Shown piece by piece: positions 1 through 7,154 of a stretch of 10,474 nt of DNA. Origin of the DNA: CALZIK01 sp046756565 (GTDB lineage: Bacteria > Acidobacteriota > Thermoanaerobaculia > Multivoradales > JAHEKO01); contig JBHHWO010000148.1 in the NCBI GenBank assembly GCA_046756565.1, positions 1-10,474 on the forward strand. The letters run 5' to 3'. How positions within the stretch are numbered: position 1 is the first letter of the stretch; each line of letters starts with the position of its first letter. The notes under the pieces are model-generated. The model saw only the letters and a program-made list of their open reading frames with translations, was not told the origin of the DNA and ran no database searches. The position numbers and the translations under genes are program-made.

Positions 1-99
1 GTGTACCGAAAGACCCTCTCGCGCGACCATCTGGACTTCTACCACGGGCTGCTAGCCTGCCGGCACCAGCTCCAGCCGATGCCGCGTCTCGCCGGGTAG
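1..99 (+). CDS. 3' tail of an unidentified gene entering from the left edge (partial)
   Basis: The first reading frame stays open from base 1 to a TAG at 97-99, giving a 32-residue C-terminal piece that includes RKTLSRDHLDFYHGLLA. Before the overlap with the acylase, 15 of 18 codons in this frame end in G or C; the second frame has 11 of 17 and stops at 53-55, and the third has 5 of 16. That is the bias expected of a coding frame in this genome. The piece is too short to name a family. If real, the gene converges on the acylase and their 3' ends overlap by about 48 bp in codon register. It could also be chance openness in GC-rich DNA, since antisense frames of GC-rich genes are often open. 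Confidence 0.35.
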   Translation: MYRKTLSRDHLDFYHGLLACRHQLQPMPRLAG

Positions 100-2454
100 A
101 TAGGGCGTCGCTTCGCCCGAGACCCAGGCGTCGTGGCCGGCGCGATAGAACGGCGACAACGGGTGGCCGCTCTGCCCCGCGGGCATGTGGAAGAAGCCTT
201 CTTCTTCGCGTCCGGGAGACACAACCAGCCGCTCGGAGGCGCCGAAGCCGGGCCCCTGAACACGCGGCATGTTGGAGTCTCCGGGAAGCGGCTCGGCTGG
301 CATGTCGAGCCGGCGGGCGACGAAGCCCGGCATGAACGAGCTCATCGGATGACGGATGCGCGCCGTGTTGCGCCGCCCCCAGGTCTGCTCGGCGAGCGGC
401 TCGCCTTGAGCCGCGAAGTACGCGAGCATCTCGTCGATCACGGCCTCGAACTGCTCGTCCCAGCTCTCGAACTCGGGATTCAGAAAATGCCAGGGGCGCT
501 CTTCGACCAGCCGCCAGAGCGCGCCCTCGAGCTGGTTGAGATAGTCCGCCTCGCAGCGTTCCTCGACTTCCTTGCATCCGGCCAAAATCGCCCCGTAAAC
601 CTGATCCTTGAAGAAATGGCGAAACGCACGCACCAGGCGGTACCCGGCAGAGTCGACCGAGGCGTGGCCTCCCCACGACTCGACCAGCTCGCCAAGCTCC
701 CGCCAGGCAGGATCACCGGATCGCTCGCTTCGAGCGAGAACTTCCAGCAGGAGGGTCCGCCAGCGCTCGAGAAACAGCGCTCGATCATCCAGCTGCACCG
801 CCAACAGGCCCCGCTCGGTGGGATTCTCGAGCGCGCGCAGCGCGTCGCGGATCTGTTGGGCACGCGCACCGAGCCGGAATCCGGCGCCGATCGCCTGGAG
901 CATCTCGCCGTCGACGACTCGGCTGTTTGCGGTCCAGATGCGGCCCTCCTCGGGATCGATCACCCGCGGGTACTCCTCCGGCGCCAGATAACCGTCCCAT
1001 CCGATGGCGCCGCCGGCCCAGGAACGCGGCGTCCTGCCGTCGTGTCCGAAGCGGCGCGGTATCGGACCCATGACCGTCCAGGCAATGCGCCCGTCCTTGT
1101 CGGCGACGACGAAATTTTGTGGGGGAGCACCGACGCGGTTCGCGATCTCAACTGCTTCGTCGACCGTGGAGGCCGTCTCGATTTCGAGCGACGCGAAGGT
1201 CACTGCCGCCAGATCGTGAGCGATCCAGCGGTACGAGCGCTCGCGGCCGAGATGGTCCCGGTCGAGAATCGGCCCCCAGACGGTCTCACGCACATCGACC
1301 ACTACGTCGCCCGCACCCTTGACGCGAATCGTCTCTTCGAAACGCGCGAACCGACGCCAGCCATCCGGCGAGCGGTATCTGCTCTCGTCGTCCGGGTGCG
1401 GCTCGATGACTACCCAGTCCGCCCAGTCGCCCCAGGTGTTGGTGAACCCCCAGGCAACCTCGCCATTGGAACCGGCGATGACGAACGGCACCCCGGGAAG
1501 CGACACGCCGGTCATGCGTCGGCGGCCGCCTTTGGCACTCTGGTCCGGGAAGTCCAGTACGACCCGATACCAGGTGTTGGGCACCGTGATTCCCAGGTGC
1601 ATGTCGTTGGCGAGAAGCGCGCGACCGTCGGCAGTATGAACTCCCGAGATCGCCCAGTTGTTGCTGCCCCGCGCCAGCATCTCGGCCTCTGGTTCTCGAC
1701 TCGATCGGCGCGGCCCGCGGCCGGTCTGGCGGGAATCGCCATTTGTCCTTCTCAGATCGAACACATCGGCACCCGGCACCGGTGGCACTTCGAAGGCCTC
1801 GCCCACGATCGGCGCGTCCCACTGGCTACCCAGAGGATCGAGGAACGCGAGCATCTCGGCGCCGAGGACCTCCTCGATCGCTCCGCGGGCGGCCTCGTAC
1901 TCGCCGTAGCCGTCATTTAGATCGAGATACATGCTGTAGACGACCAGAATCGTGTCGGCCATCGTCCAGGGGGACGGTCTCTCGCCGAGAAGGAAGTACT
2001 CGAACGGCTTGGCACCGAGACTCGCCAGACCCGCGTTGACCCCTTCGGCGTAGGCCCGCGCGAGCCGACGCTGATAGGGCGATTGAGCTTCGACGATGCG
2101 ATCGGCCCGAACCCGGAAGCGATGCATTCGCTGACGTTTGTCGGCCTCGACGGCCGTCTCGCCGAGAAGCTCGGCGAGCTCACCGGCCGCAAAAGACCGC
2201 GAAAGATCCATTTGGAAGAAACGGTCCTGGCCGTGAGCAAAACCCAGACCCCGGGCGACGTCGATCCGATGCTCGCCCGTGATCGTGGGAACCCCCAGGC
2301 CGTCGCGCTCGATCGTGACCGGCGAGCTCAGACCGGCAATCGCAACCGTTCCGTCCAGCGAAGGCAAGCTGCGATTGAGCACCACCCAGCCGAGCCCCGC
2401 CGCAATCGCCAAAAGGGTCAGCCCAATCGCGAGTATTCTCAGTGCCCACTTCAT
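52..2454 (-). CDS. Penicillin acylase family protein (Ntn hydrolase, peptidase S45)
   Basis: This 800-residue protein is predicted to hydrolyse amide bonds of N-acylated substrates such as penicillins, acyl-homoserine lactones or other acyl amines; the actual substrate cannot be told from sequence. Residues 4-25 form a hydrophobic signal or membrane anchor, so it should act in the periplasm. Family landmarks run in order: ERDGLGVPTI (49-58), the FAHGQDRFFQMDL block (72-84) in the alpha part, then GSNNW (263-267), where Ser264 would be the autoproteolytically exposed N-terminal nucleophile of the beta chain. Near the C-terminus come GDSNMPRV and the PAGQSGHPLSPFY block typical of the family. 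An Arg-rich linker (about 237-256) precedes the processing site and may be the spacer. Length fits the usual 700-850 residues. It lies 55 bp downstream of the UMF1-type transporter on the same strand, probably cotranscribed. No clear Shine-Dalgarno precedes the ATG. Confidence 0.93.
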   Translation of the reverse strand: MKWALRILAIGLTLLAIAAGLGWVVLNRSLPSLDGTVAIAGLSSPVTIERDGLGVPTITGEHRIDVARGLGFAHGQDRFFQMDLSRSFAAGELAELLGETAVEADKRQRMHRFRVRADRIVEAQSPYQRRLARAYAEGVNAGLASLGAKPFEYFLLGERPSPWTMADTILVVYSMYLDLNDGYGEYEAARGAIEEVLGAEMLAFLDPLGSQWDAPIVGEAFEVPPVPGADVFDLRRTNGDSRQTGRGPRRSSREPEAEMLARGSNNWAISGVHTADGRALLANDMHLGITVPNTWYRVVLDFPDQSAKGGRRRMTGVSLPGVPFVIAGSNGEVAWGFTNTWGDWADWVVIEPHPDDESRYRSPDGWRRFARFEETIRVKGAGDVVVDVRETVWGPILDRDHLGRERSYRWIAHDLAAVTFASLEIETASTVDEAVEIANRVGAPPQNFVVADKDGRIAWTVMGPIPRRFGHDGRTPRSWAGGAIGWDGYLAPEEYPRVIDPEEGRIWTANSRVVDGEMLQAIGAGFRLGARAQQIRDALRALENPTERGLLAVQLDDRALFLERWRTLLLEVLARSERSGDPAWRELGELVESWGGHASVDSAGYRLVRAFRHFFKDQVYGAILAGCKEVEERCEADYLNQLEGALWRLVEERPWHFLNPEFESWDEQFEAVIDEMLAYFAAQGEPLAEQTWGRRNTARIRHPMSSFMPGFVARRLDMPAEPLPGDSNMPRVQGPGFGASERLVVSPGREEEGFFHMPAGQSGHPLSPFYRAGHDAWVSGEATPYLPGETRHRLELVPAG

Positions 2455-2484
2455 CGGATTCGCTGGCGGTCCGCATTAAAGCGC

Positions 2485-2509
2485 CGCTCCGCGGAGCGCG
2501 TAGTCTACG
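2485..2509 (-). other. Pair of perfect palindromes in the transporter-acylase gap
   Basis: The 55 bp between the transporter stop and the acylase start holds CGCTCCGCGGAGCG (2485-2498), a perfect 14-bp palindrome, followed immediately by CGTAGTCTACG (2499-2509), an 11-bp palindrome around a central T that abuts the transporter stop codon. On the minus strand the first stem is followed by only three T residues, so it is a poor intrinsic terminator. It could be an attenuating or mRNA-stabilising hairpin between two operon genes. The structure is seen directly; the role is inference. Confidence 0.35.
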
Positions 2510-3802
2510 TCAGGCGCCGGCTTCGCCAGGTCCGTTCCAGGCCTCCGCGGCTGCCCGCCCGCGCTCGACGTTGACGCTTCCGAGCGCAGCCAGACCGACC
2601 ACGAAAAAGGCGGCGTTGACCAGAATCGCGATCCGTTGCGATCCCGTGGCCGACGACACCGCACCGAAGACGAAAGCCCCCGCCACATAGGCCGCGCGCA
2701 TCGCCAGGCCCCAGAAACCGAAGAACTCGCCGCTCTTCGAGACCGGTGAGAATAACCCGACCAGCGCTCGCGAGGCCGACTGCAGCGAGCCGATCCCCAG
2801 CCCCGCGGCCACGGCCACCGGCCAGAACTGAGCCTTGGTGGTCGAGAAATACGCGCCCACCGAGACCACGATCCAGAGCAGCAGGGACAGCTCGAGGCTC
2901 CGCTTGGGACCCAGGCGGTCCTGGATCCAGCCGAAGACCACCGCGCCTACGGCGGCTGCGACCTGGAGCGCGATGAACAGCATGATGATGTCTCCCGGGC
3001 TGAAGCCAATCGTCCGCTCCGCATAGATCGCGGCGAAGGCGATCACCGCCATCAGGCCACACGAGTAGATGAAGAAGGCCCCAAGAAACCAGGCGAGCTC
3101 GGAGAACTGCTTGAGCGAGCGCCAGGTGGTCGCGATCCGCCTGAACCCCTCGGCCGCGTAGGCAGCCAGCGAGTGGCGATCGCTTCGCTCGGCTCGCTCA
3201 CGCAGAAACACCATCGTCGGCAGGGCTCCAACGAAGAAAAAGGCGCCCGTCAGAACCCAGGCGATCTGAAGGCCGCGCAGGTTGTCGGCCGTAAAACCGC
3301 CCGCGATCAGCGGTTTGACCAGTATCAGGCTGCCGAGGCCACCCAGGTAGCCCAGGCCCCAGCCGAAGCCCGAGATCCGTCCGATGTTCTCAGGCGTCGA
3401 GATCTCGGGAAGGAATCCTCCGGCCAGGGTCTCGCCAAACGCGTAGGCGCAGTTGGAGACCACGAAAAGAACGATTCCGAGAACCAGGGCTCCGGGGATC
3501 ACAAACCAGAGAGCCGCGGTGCCGACGCAGCAGAGGATCCACATCGCGATCAAGAAGGACTTCTTGCGTCCCGAGCCGTCCGCGATGGCGCCGATAATCG
3601 GCGCCAGAATCAGAACGATCAGGTTGCTCGCACCGACAGCCACGCTCCACCACCAATCGGCGTTGGCGCCCGGCGCGACCAGCTTGGTGAAGTAGATCGA
3701 AAACGCGACCGTGACGATGATCGTCGTGTAGGCGGAGTTCGCAAAATCGAACATCGCCCAGGAGACGATTTCCCGTCGGGTCACCGGTGGGTGACTTGGC
3801 AC
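2510..3802 (-). CDS. UMF1/Atg22-like major facilitator superfamily transporter
   Basis: This 430-residue polytopic membrane protein is a secondary transporter. The N-terminal segment SWAMFDFANSAYTTIIVTVA (14-33) matches the W-x-(L/M)-(Y/F)-D-(W/F)-A-N-S-A-(Y/F) signature of the UMF1 family, related to the yeast vacuolar effluxer Atg22. The MFS loop 2-3 motif is present as GAIADGSGRKK (71-81). Hydrophobic stretches along the full length fit about 12 membrane segments, and the size matches the family. The substrate is unknown; Atg22 exports amino acids from the vacuole, but bacterial UMF1 proteins are largely uncharacterised. The assigned start is GTG (3800-3802). No Shine-Dalgarno precedes it, but TACACT sits 6 nt upstream, as in leaderless promoters. 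The acylase follows 55 bp downstream, so the pair is likely one operon and the transporter might import or export an acylase substrate or product (inference). Confidence 0.9.
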   Translation of the reverse strand: MPSHPPVTRREIVSWAMFDFANSAYTTIIVTVAFSIYFTKLVAPGANADWWWSVAVGASNLIVLILAPIIGAIADGSGRKKSFLIAMWILCCVGTAALWFVIPGALVLGIVLFVVSNCAYAFGETLAGGFLPEISTPENIGRISGFGWGLGYLGGLGSLILVKPLIAGGFTADNLRGLQIAWVLTGAFFFVGALPTMVFLRERAERSDRHSLAAYAAEGFRRIATTWRSLKQFSELAWFLGAFFIYSCGLMAVIAFAAIYAERTIGFSPGDIIMLFIALQVAAAVGAVVFGWIQDRLGPKRSLELSLLLWIVVSVGAYFSTTKAQFWPVAVAAGLGIGSLQSASRALVGLFSPVSKSGEFFGFWGLAMRAAYVAGAFVFGAVSSATGSQRIAILVNAAFFVVGLAALGSVNVERGRAAAEAWNGPGEAGA

Positions 3803-3808
3803 GGACGG

Positions 3809-3814
3809 AGTGTA
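3809..3814 (-). promoter_or_regulatory. Candidate -10 element for a leaderless transporter mRNA
   Basis: On the minus strand TACACT lies 6 nt upstream of the GTG start of the UMF1-type transporter, and no Shine-Dalgarno sequence is present between them. This spacing would put the transcription start at or next to the start codon. No recognisable -35 hexamer is seen at the usual distance. It is a short motif in GC-rich DNA, so the call is tentative. Confidence 0.25.
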
Positions 3815-3995
3815 TCCGCGTCCGGTCTGGCAGCGCGTGCGATGGCCGTCTTGTTTCGGCGCGCCCTGGGCTGACGACTCGGTTCCGAGTTGGAACCAGA
3901 GCGTTGGATGGGACCTCCTCGGGTCACTCGCGTATCCTGAGGCAGATCTAGTCGGAGGGTCGAAGCAAACTTCGCAGCAACCGTGGGGGCTGGAG

Positions 3996-4343
3996 ATGGA
4001 CCAAGCAAAGAAGCTGGCGCGCGAATGGATCGAAGTCTGGGATCGGGGAGATCCGTCGACGCTGCCGCTCGCCGACGGTTTCGTGCACGTGAGTCCATTC
4101 GGCAGAATCGAGGGGCGGGAGAAGTACCTCGAGGTAGTTCGGCCGATGGCGGAAGCGAACGTCGCCTCACTTCACATTCAGGACGTGATCGGCGAAGGCG
4201 ACCGGGCCTGCATCACCTTCTCGATGGACACGCCGAACGGCCCCGTGGCTTGCTGTGACTGGGTGGTCGTGGCTGACGGCGAGATCGCGTCGGTGGACTC
4301 GTACTACGACTCACGGAACCTGTCCCACTTCGAGAAATACTGA
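3996..4343 (+). CDS. SnoaL-like / nuclear transport factor 2 family protein
   Basis: A 115-residue protein with the pattern of a small NTF2-fold (SnoaL-like) protein: an N-terminal helix with KLAREWIEVWDRGD (5-18), a segment on passage through LADGFVHVSPFGRIEGREKY (26-45), then alternating strands with VIGEGDRACITFSM and CDWVVVADGEIASVDSYYDS, the usual terminal strand ending in a tyrosine-rich motif. Such proteins are cyclases, isomerases, epoxide hydrolases or ligand-binding proteins; the catalytic role here cannot be told. The ATG at 3996 is chosen because no other in-frame ATG or GTG lies between it and the start of the fold. GGGGG at 3985-3989 may serve as ribosome site, 6 nt upstream. 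There is no signal peptide, so it is cytoplasmic. It seems monocistronic: the transporter upstream is divergent, and a hairpin follows the stop. Confidence 0.85.
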   Translation: MDQAKKLAREWIEVWDRGDPSTLPLADGFVHVSPFGRIEGREKYLEVVRPMAEANVASLHIQDVIGEGDRACITFSMDTPNGPVACCDWVVVADGEIASVDSYYDSRNLSHFEKY

Positions 4344-4351
4344 AGGTACTG

Positions 4352-4387
4352 GGAATCGCTGCCTCGAGCTCCGAGGCTCTGGATTCC
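4352..4387 (+). terminator. Two-tier hairpin after the SnoaL-like gene
   Basis: Eight bases after the stop codon, GGAATC (4352-4357) pairs with GATTCC (4382-4387), and inside it GCCTCG (4361-4366) pairs perfectly with CGAGGC (4372-4377) around a 5-nt loop, separated by a small internal loop. The position suggests a transcription terminator or 3' end stabiliser. There is no T tract after it, so a rho-independent mechanism is not clearly supported. Confidence 0.4.
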
Positions 4388-4505
4388 ATCCAAAGCCCGA
4401 CGACCAAAGAGCGGTTGCGTCGCCAAAGACCGAGTTTGCTAGCCCTTAGGGACCGCCTTTCAAACCCGCTCATCGTCGAACTGACCGCTTTCGAGTCTCT
4501 GAGAA

Positions 4506-4518
4506 CAGCCGTCGGCTG
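4506..4518 (+). other. Short hairpin upstream of the serine hydrolase
   Basis: CAGCCG (4506-4511) and CGGCTG (4513-4518) are perfect inverted repeats around a single T, which would fold as a 5-bp stem with a 3-nt loop. It lies 31 bp before the first possible ATG (4550) of the serine hydrolase and could be an operator or part of a 5' leader. Short palindromes are common in GC-rich DNA, so no function is claimed. Confidence 0.2.
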
Positions 4519-4618
4519 AGTTTCGGAGGCCGTCGAAGGGTTCAACCGCATGAGTCGATTGAATGTGGGAAGCAGGGCCATTTGGGTGCGATTAGGCGAC
4601 TGTAGGACAATCCGTTTC

Positions 4619-6841
4619 ATGATCAAGTGCGCGACAACGGGTTCCCTCATCGCCTGGCTTCTCGCCATCTGCTGCCTCACATCCGGTTCGGCCGCATGGA
4701 GCGCGCTATCAGACACCCCTTCCCGTGACCCCGTGGGCTTGATCGACGACGAACTGGAGCGGCTCCACATTCCGGGCGCTGCGGTTGCCGTACTGGAAGA
4801 CGGGGAGCTCGTGTGGGCCCGGGGCTTTGGCTTTGCCGATCTCGAACAGACCGTCGAGGTGCAGCCTGACACACCTTTCATGATCGGGTCGACTAGCAAG
4901 GTGTTCATCGGGCTGGCGGTGCTCCAGCTGATGGAACGCGGCAAACTGCAGCTCGAGGATCCGGCCGCGAAGTACCTGCCCGAGCTTGGCGATGCCTACA
5001 GCGAGGTCACCCTCCGCCAGCTGTTGTCCCACACCGCCGGCATTCCTCGGGACGCAAAGCGCCGAGGACCGCCCCCCTATGTCAATCATCAGCTGTACGG
5101 CGATGAGCTACTGGAGTTCCTGGCGAAATCCAATCCCGAGTTCGCCGCGGGGAGCCGCGCGCGATACTCGAACCTGGGCCCCGCTCTGCTCGCGATAATC
5201 GTCGAACGCTCGTCCGGCGGACCGATCGAGGACTACTTGCAAACTGCTGTCTTCGAGCCGGCCGGCATGAGCCGCTCCGGCCTCTTTAAGAAGACGGACG
5301 ATCCGGGAAAAGTCGAAGCGATGGCCGCCGGCACCGTATGGACCGGCAGCCGGCCACGTGCCGCCGGACACGAGTCGCGATTTCCCACGGGCTCGATTTA
5401 CTCCACCGCACTCGATCTGGCCGCGTTCATGGAAGCTCTGGAGGGCGGCGAGCTGATCCGACGCGATACTTTGGAGGCGGCGTGGACGGTACAGATGCTC
5501 ACCAACGGGCAGAAGGCTATTCTGGGGCGCGACGGAATCGGCCGGGAGTACGGTGGCGCTCTGGGCTGGTTCGTCCACGAGGCGGACGGCAAAGACATCG
5601 TTCACCACGGTGGCTCGATGGAGGGTTTCTCCAGCGAGATCGACATCGACCGCCACTCCCGGCGCACGGTGATCGTTCTCGGTAACAACGAGGCGGGACC
5701 AGCAGGTGATTTGGCGTGGGCGCTGCTCGATCATTCGACCGCCGGGCGCGACGACGTGGCACGGGAAGCTGCGCTCGCGGCCTTGCTGGAAGAAGTGCCG
5801 TTCGACTCCGACCGGTGGCACATCGAAGCCGCACAGAGCCGGGTCGTGCAGCACCAGGGTCGGACCAGTCTCTATCTGAGGGACGGCACGGCCTGGGTGG
5901 AGGACGTGGAGTTCACCGACGGAGTCGTGGAATTCGATATCGCGTTCACCGACGAGCGTGGCTTCATGGGGATGCTGTGGCGCCTACAGGACGCCGATAA
6001 CTACGAAGAGTTCTACGTCCGCCCACACCAGTCGGGGAATCCTGACGCCAATCAGTACACTCCGGCCTCTGACGGTCTCACCAGCTGGCAGCTCTACCAT
6101 GGGCCCGGTTACAACGCCCCGGTGGAGTATCGGTACGACGAATGGAACAGAATTCGGGTGGTGGTGTCCGGCCGGCAGGCCGAGGTTTACATCAATGACA
6201 TGAGGAGACCGGCCCTGTTCATCCGGGAGCAGAAGCGCGCGGTCCGCGCCGGACGGATCGGCCTCAACGCGTTCTCCGCTCCAGCGCATTTCTCGGCTTT
6301 CCGATTCCACGCCGGAGAGCCGCCTGCGTTCCGGAGTTTGCCCCCGCCGCCAAGGCAAGCGGTCGAGGGGACGATCATGACCTGGGAGGTTGGCGCTACC
6401 TTCGACTGGGCGACGCTGCGTGACGAGATCGAGCTGCCCGCTCAGATGGCCCAAGCGCAGTCCTGGAGGAAGCTGAGCTCCGAGAGCAGTGGGCTGGCAA
6501 ACCTCAGCCAGGTCGTTGCGAGAGGTGAAGGCAAAAACGCGGTTTTCGCCCGGGTCACCATCGATTCCCTCCGCGCGCAGACCGTCGGCATGCGATTCGG
6601 TTACAGCGATCTGGTGCGAGTCTACTTGAACGGGCAGGCGATCTACGCGGGCGACAATCGGTATCGCTCGCGGGACTATCGCTACTTAGGCACGATCGGA
6701 TTTTTCGACGAGGTCTTTTTGGCGCTGCGCCCGGGGGAGAATCAGCTTTGGTTTGCGGTGGCGGAGGATTTTGGAGGCTGGGGCCTCCAGGCAATCCTCG
6801 ACAGCGCCGAGGGAATCACCGTTAGACCCCCGGATCGGTAG
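4619..6841 (+). CDS. Exported serine hydrolase (class C beta-lactamase family) with C-terminal beta-rich domains
   Basis: A 740-residue exported protein. Residues 1-26 form a signal peptide (basic start, long hydrophobic core, small residues near SGSAA), which favours the ATG at 4619 over the in-frame ATG at 4550; the latter adds 23 residues in front of the signal but has a decent AAGGG site. Residues about 38-375 are the beta-lactamase/D-alanyl-D-alanine peptidase fold: SxxK as S91-T-S-K94, YxN as Y183-S-N185, and H330-G-G. The nucleophile is predicted to be Ser91. Family members include esterases, D-aminopeptidases and PBP-like enzymes, so beta-lactam hydrolysis should not be assumed. Residues about 395-565 resemble a concanavalin-like/DUF1080-type beta sandwich (NYEEFYVRPHQ, YDEWNRIRVVVSGRQAEVYI), and about 585-735 form a further beta-rich, possibly galactose-binding-like module. 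The extension may bind carbohydrate or cell wall (inference). Neither neighbour shares its strand closely enough for an obvious operon. Confidence 0.9.
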   Translation: MIKCATTGSLIAWLLAICCLTSGSAAWSALSDTPSRDPVGLIDDELERLHIPGAAVAVLEDGELVWARGFGFADLEQTVEVQPDTPFMIGSTSKVFIGLAVLQLMERGKLQLEDPAAKYLPELGDAYSEVTLRQLLSHTAGIPRDAKRRGPPPYVNHQLYGDELLEFLAKSNPEFAAGSRARYSNLGPALLAIIVERSSGGPIEDYLQTAVFEPAGMSRSGLFKKTDDPGKVEAMAAGTVWTGSRPRAAGHESRFPTGSIYSTALDLAAFMEALEGGELIRRDTLEAAWTVQMLTNGQKAILGRDGIGREYGGALGWFVHEADGKDIVHHGGSMEGFSSEIDIDRHSRRTVIVLGNNEAGPAGDLAWALLDHSTAGRDDVAREAALAALLEEVPFDSDRWHIEAAQSRVVQHQGRTSLYLRDGTAWVEDVEFTDGVVEFDIAFTDERGFMGMLWRLQDADNYEEFYVRPHQSGNPDANQYTPASDGLTSWQLYHGPGYNAPVEYRYDEWNRIRVVVSGRQAEVYINDMRRPALFIREQKRAVRAGRIGLNAFSAPAHFSAFRFHAGEPPAFRSLPPPPRQAVEGTIMTWEVGATFDWATLRDEIELPAQMAQAQSWRKLSSESSGLANLSQVVARGEGKNAVFARVTIDSLRAQTVGMRFGYSDLVRVYLNGQAIYAGDNRYRSRDYRYLGTIGFFDEVFLALRPGENQLWFAVAEDFGGWGLQAILDSAEGITVRPPDR

Positions 6842-6874
6842 CTCCTGCCGGAGCCGGCGACAGGCTGGCTGAGA

Positions 6875-6917
6875 CCTTCCGAAGAGGAAGGGTCCACGAC
6901 TTCGTGGTCTTTGACCC
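6875..6917. terminator. Hairpin cluster after the serine hydrolase, probable terminator region
   Basis: CCTTCC (6875-6880) pairs with GGAAGG (6886-6891) around GAAGA. Directly after it CCACG (6894-6898) pairs with CGTGG (6903-6907) around ACTT, and GGGTC (6890-6894) can close over this with GACCC (6913-6917). The first and the outermost stems share bases, so they are alternatives. Lying 33 bp past the hydrolase stop and between converging genes, this is a plausible bidirectional termination site. It lacks a T run. Confidence 0.4.
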
Positions 6918-7106
6918 CACCCGTTTCACGGATAAGCAATCCAGGGAGTCTCGGAGGCCGTCATTTCGCGCCAGAGCGTCGAAGCCCGACTTCTCCAGGA
7001 GTTCACTCCTTATCGAGGCCGAAGAGGCCCGCAGAGCGGGCGTTGTGGGCTTCATGGCACATCTGCTAGTGCAAACCGGTCAAACGAACGGAGGCAAGCA
7101 ATGGCC

Positions 7107-7131
7107 CTGGGCGGACGGGATTCGAACCCGC
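7107..7131 (-). other. tRNA 3'-end fragment (T arm and acceptor strand)
   Basis: Read on the minus strand, GCGGG (7131-7127), TTCGAAT (7126-7120) and CCCGT (7119-7115) form a perfect tRNA T stem-loop of 5 bp (one G-T pair) with the canonical TTCGAAT loop. It is followed by CCGCCCA (7114-7108), which has the length of an acceptor 3' strand, and then G. A 5' acceptor partner, D arm and anticodon arm are not found upstream, where the exporter gene ends at 7155. The CCA end is not encoded directly after the G. An acceptor beginning with T and a G discriminator would be compatible with a tRNA-Gln origin, but this is weak. It is best read as a tRNA remnant or an attachment-site-like duplication of a tRNA 3' end, not a functional tRNA. 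Confidence 0.5.
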
Positions 7132-7154
7132 ACCTCAAATTGCCCTCCCGGCGC

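Larger units (their letters stand above)
6842..7154. other. Gene-free region between two converging genes
   Basis: About 313 bp separate the stop codons of the serine hydrolase (+) and the ThrE-type exporter (-). I see no convincing gene: the open frames on both strands give arginine/serine-rich peptides with no family resemblance. One of them ends in WADGIRTRTSN and another begins GGRDSNPHL, peptides that commonly arise from reading antisense through a tRNA T arm. The region holds a hairpin cluster near the left end and a tRNA 3'-end fragment at the right end; the middle (about 6920-7100) shows nothing I can name. Confidence 0.6.

Noticed and set aside
133..1920. Open frame of 595 codons on the + strand, opposite the acylase
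   Set aside because: It is the antisense shadow of the acylase in codon register, kept open by GC-rich codon use; its translation shows no family features.
3904..3938. Sigma-70-like promoter for the SnoaL-like gene (TTGGAT and TATCCT)
   Set aside because: The spacing is 23 bp, too long for a standard promoter.
4550..4618. Upstream ATG as start of the serine hydrolase
   Set aside because: It would put 23 residues in front of a well-formed signal peptide; the ATG at 4619 gives a normal N-terminus. The AAGGG before 4550 keeps this slightly open.
4213..4944. Open frame of 243 codons on the minus strand across the SnoaL/hydrolase gap
   Set aside because: Ser/Arg-rich translation with no motif, and it overlaps two well-supported genes on the other strand.
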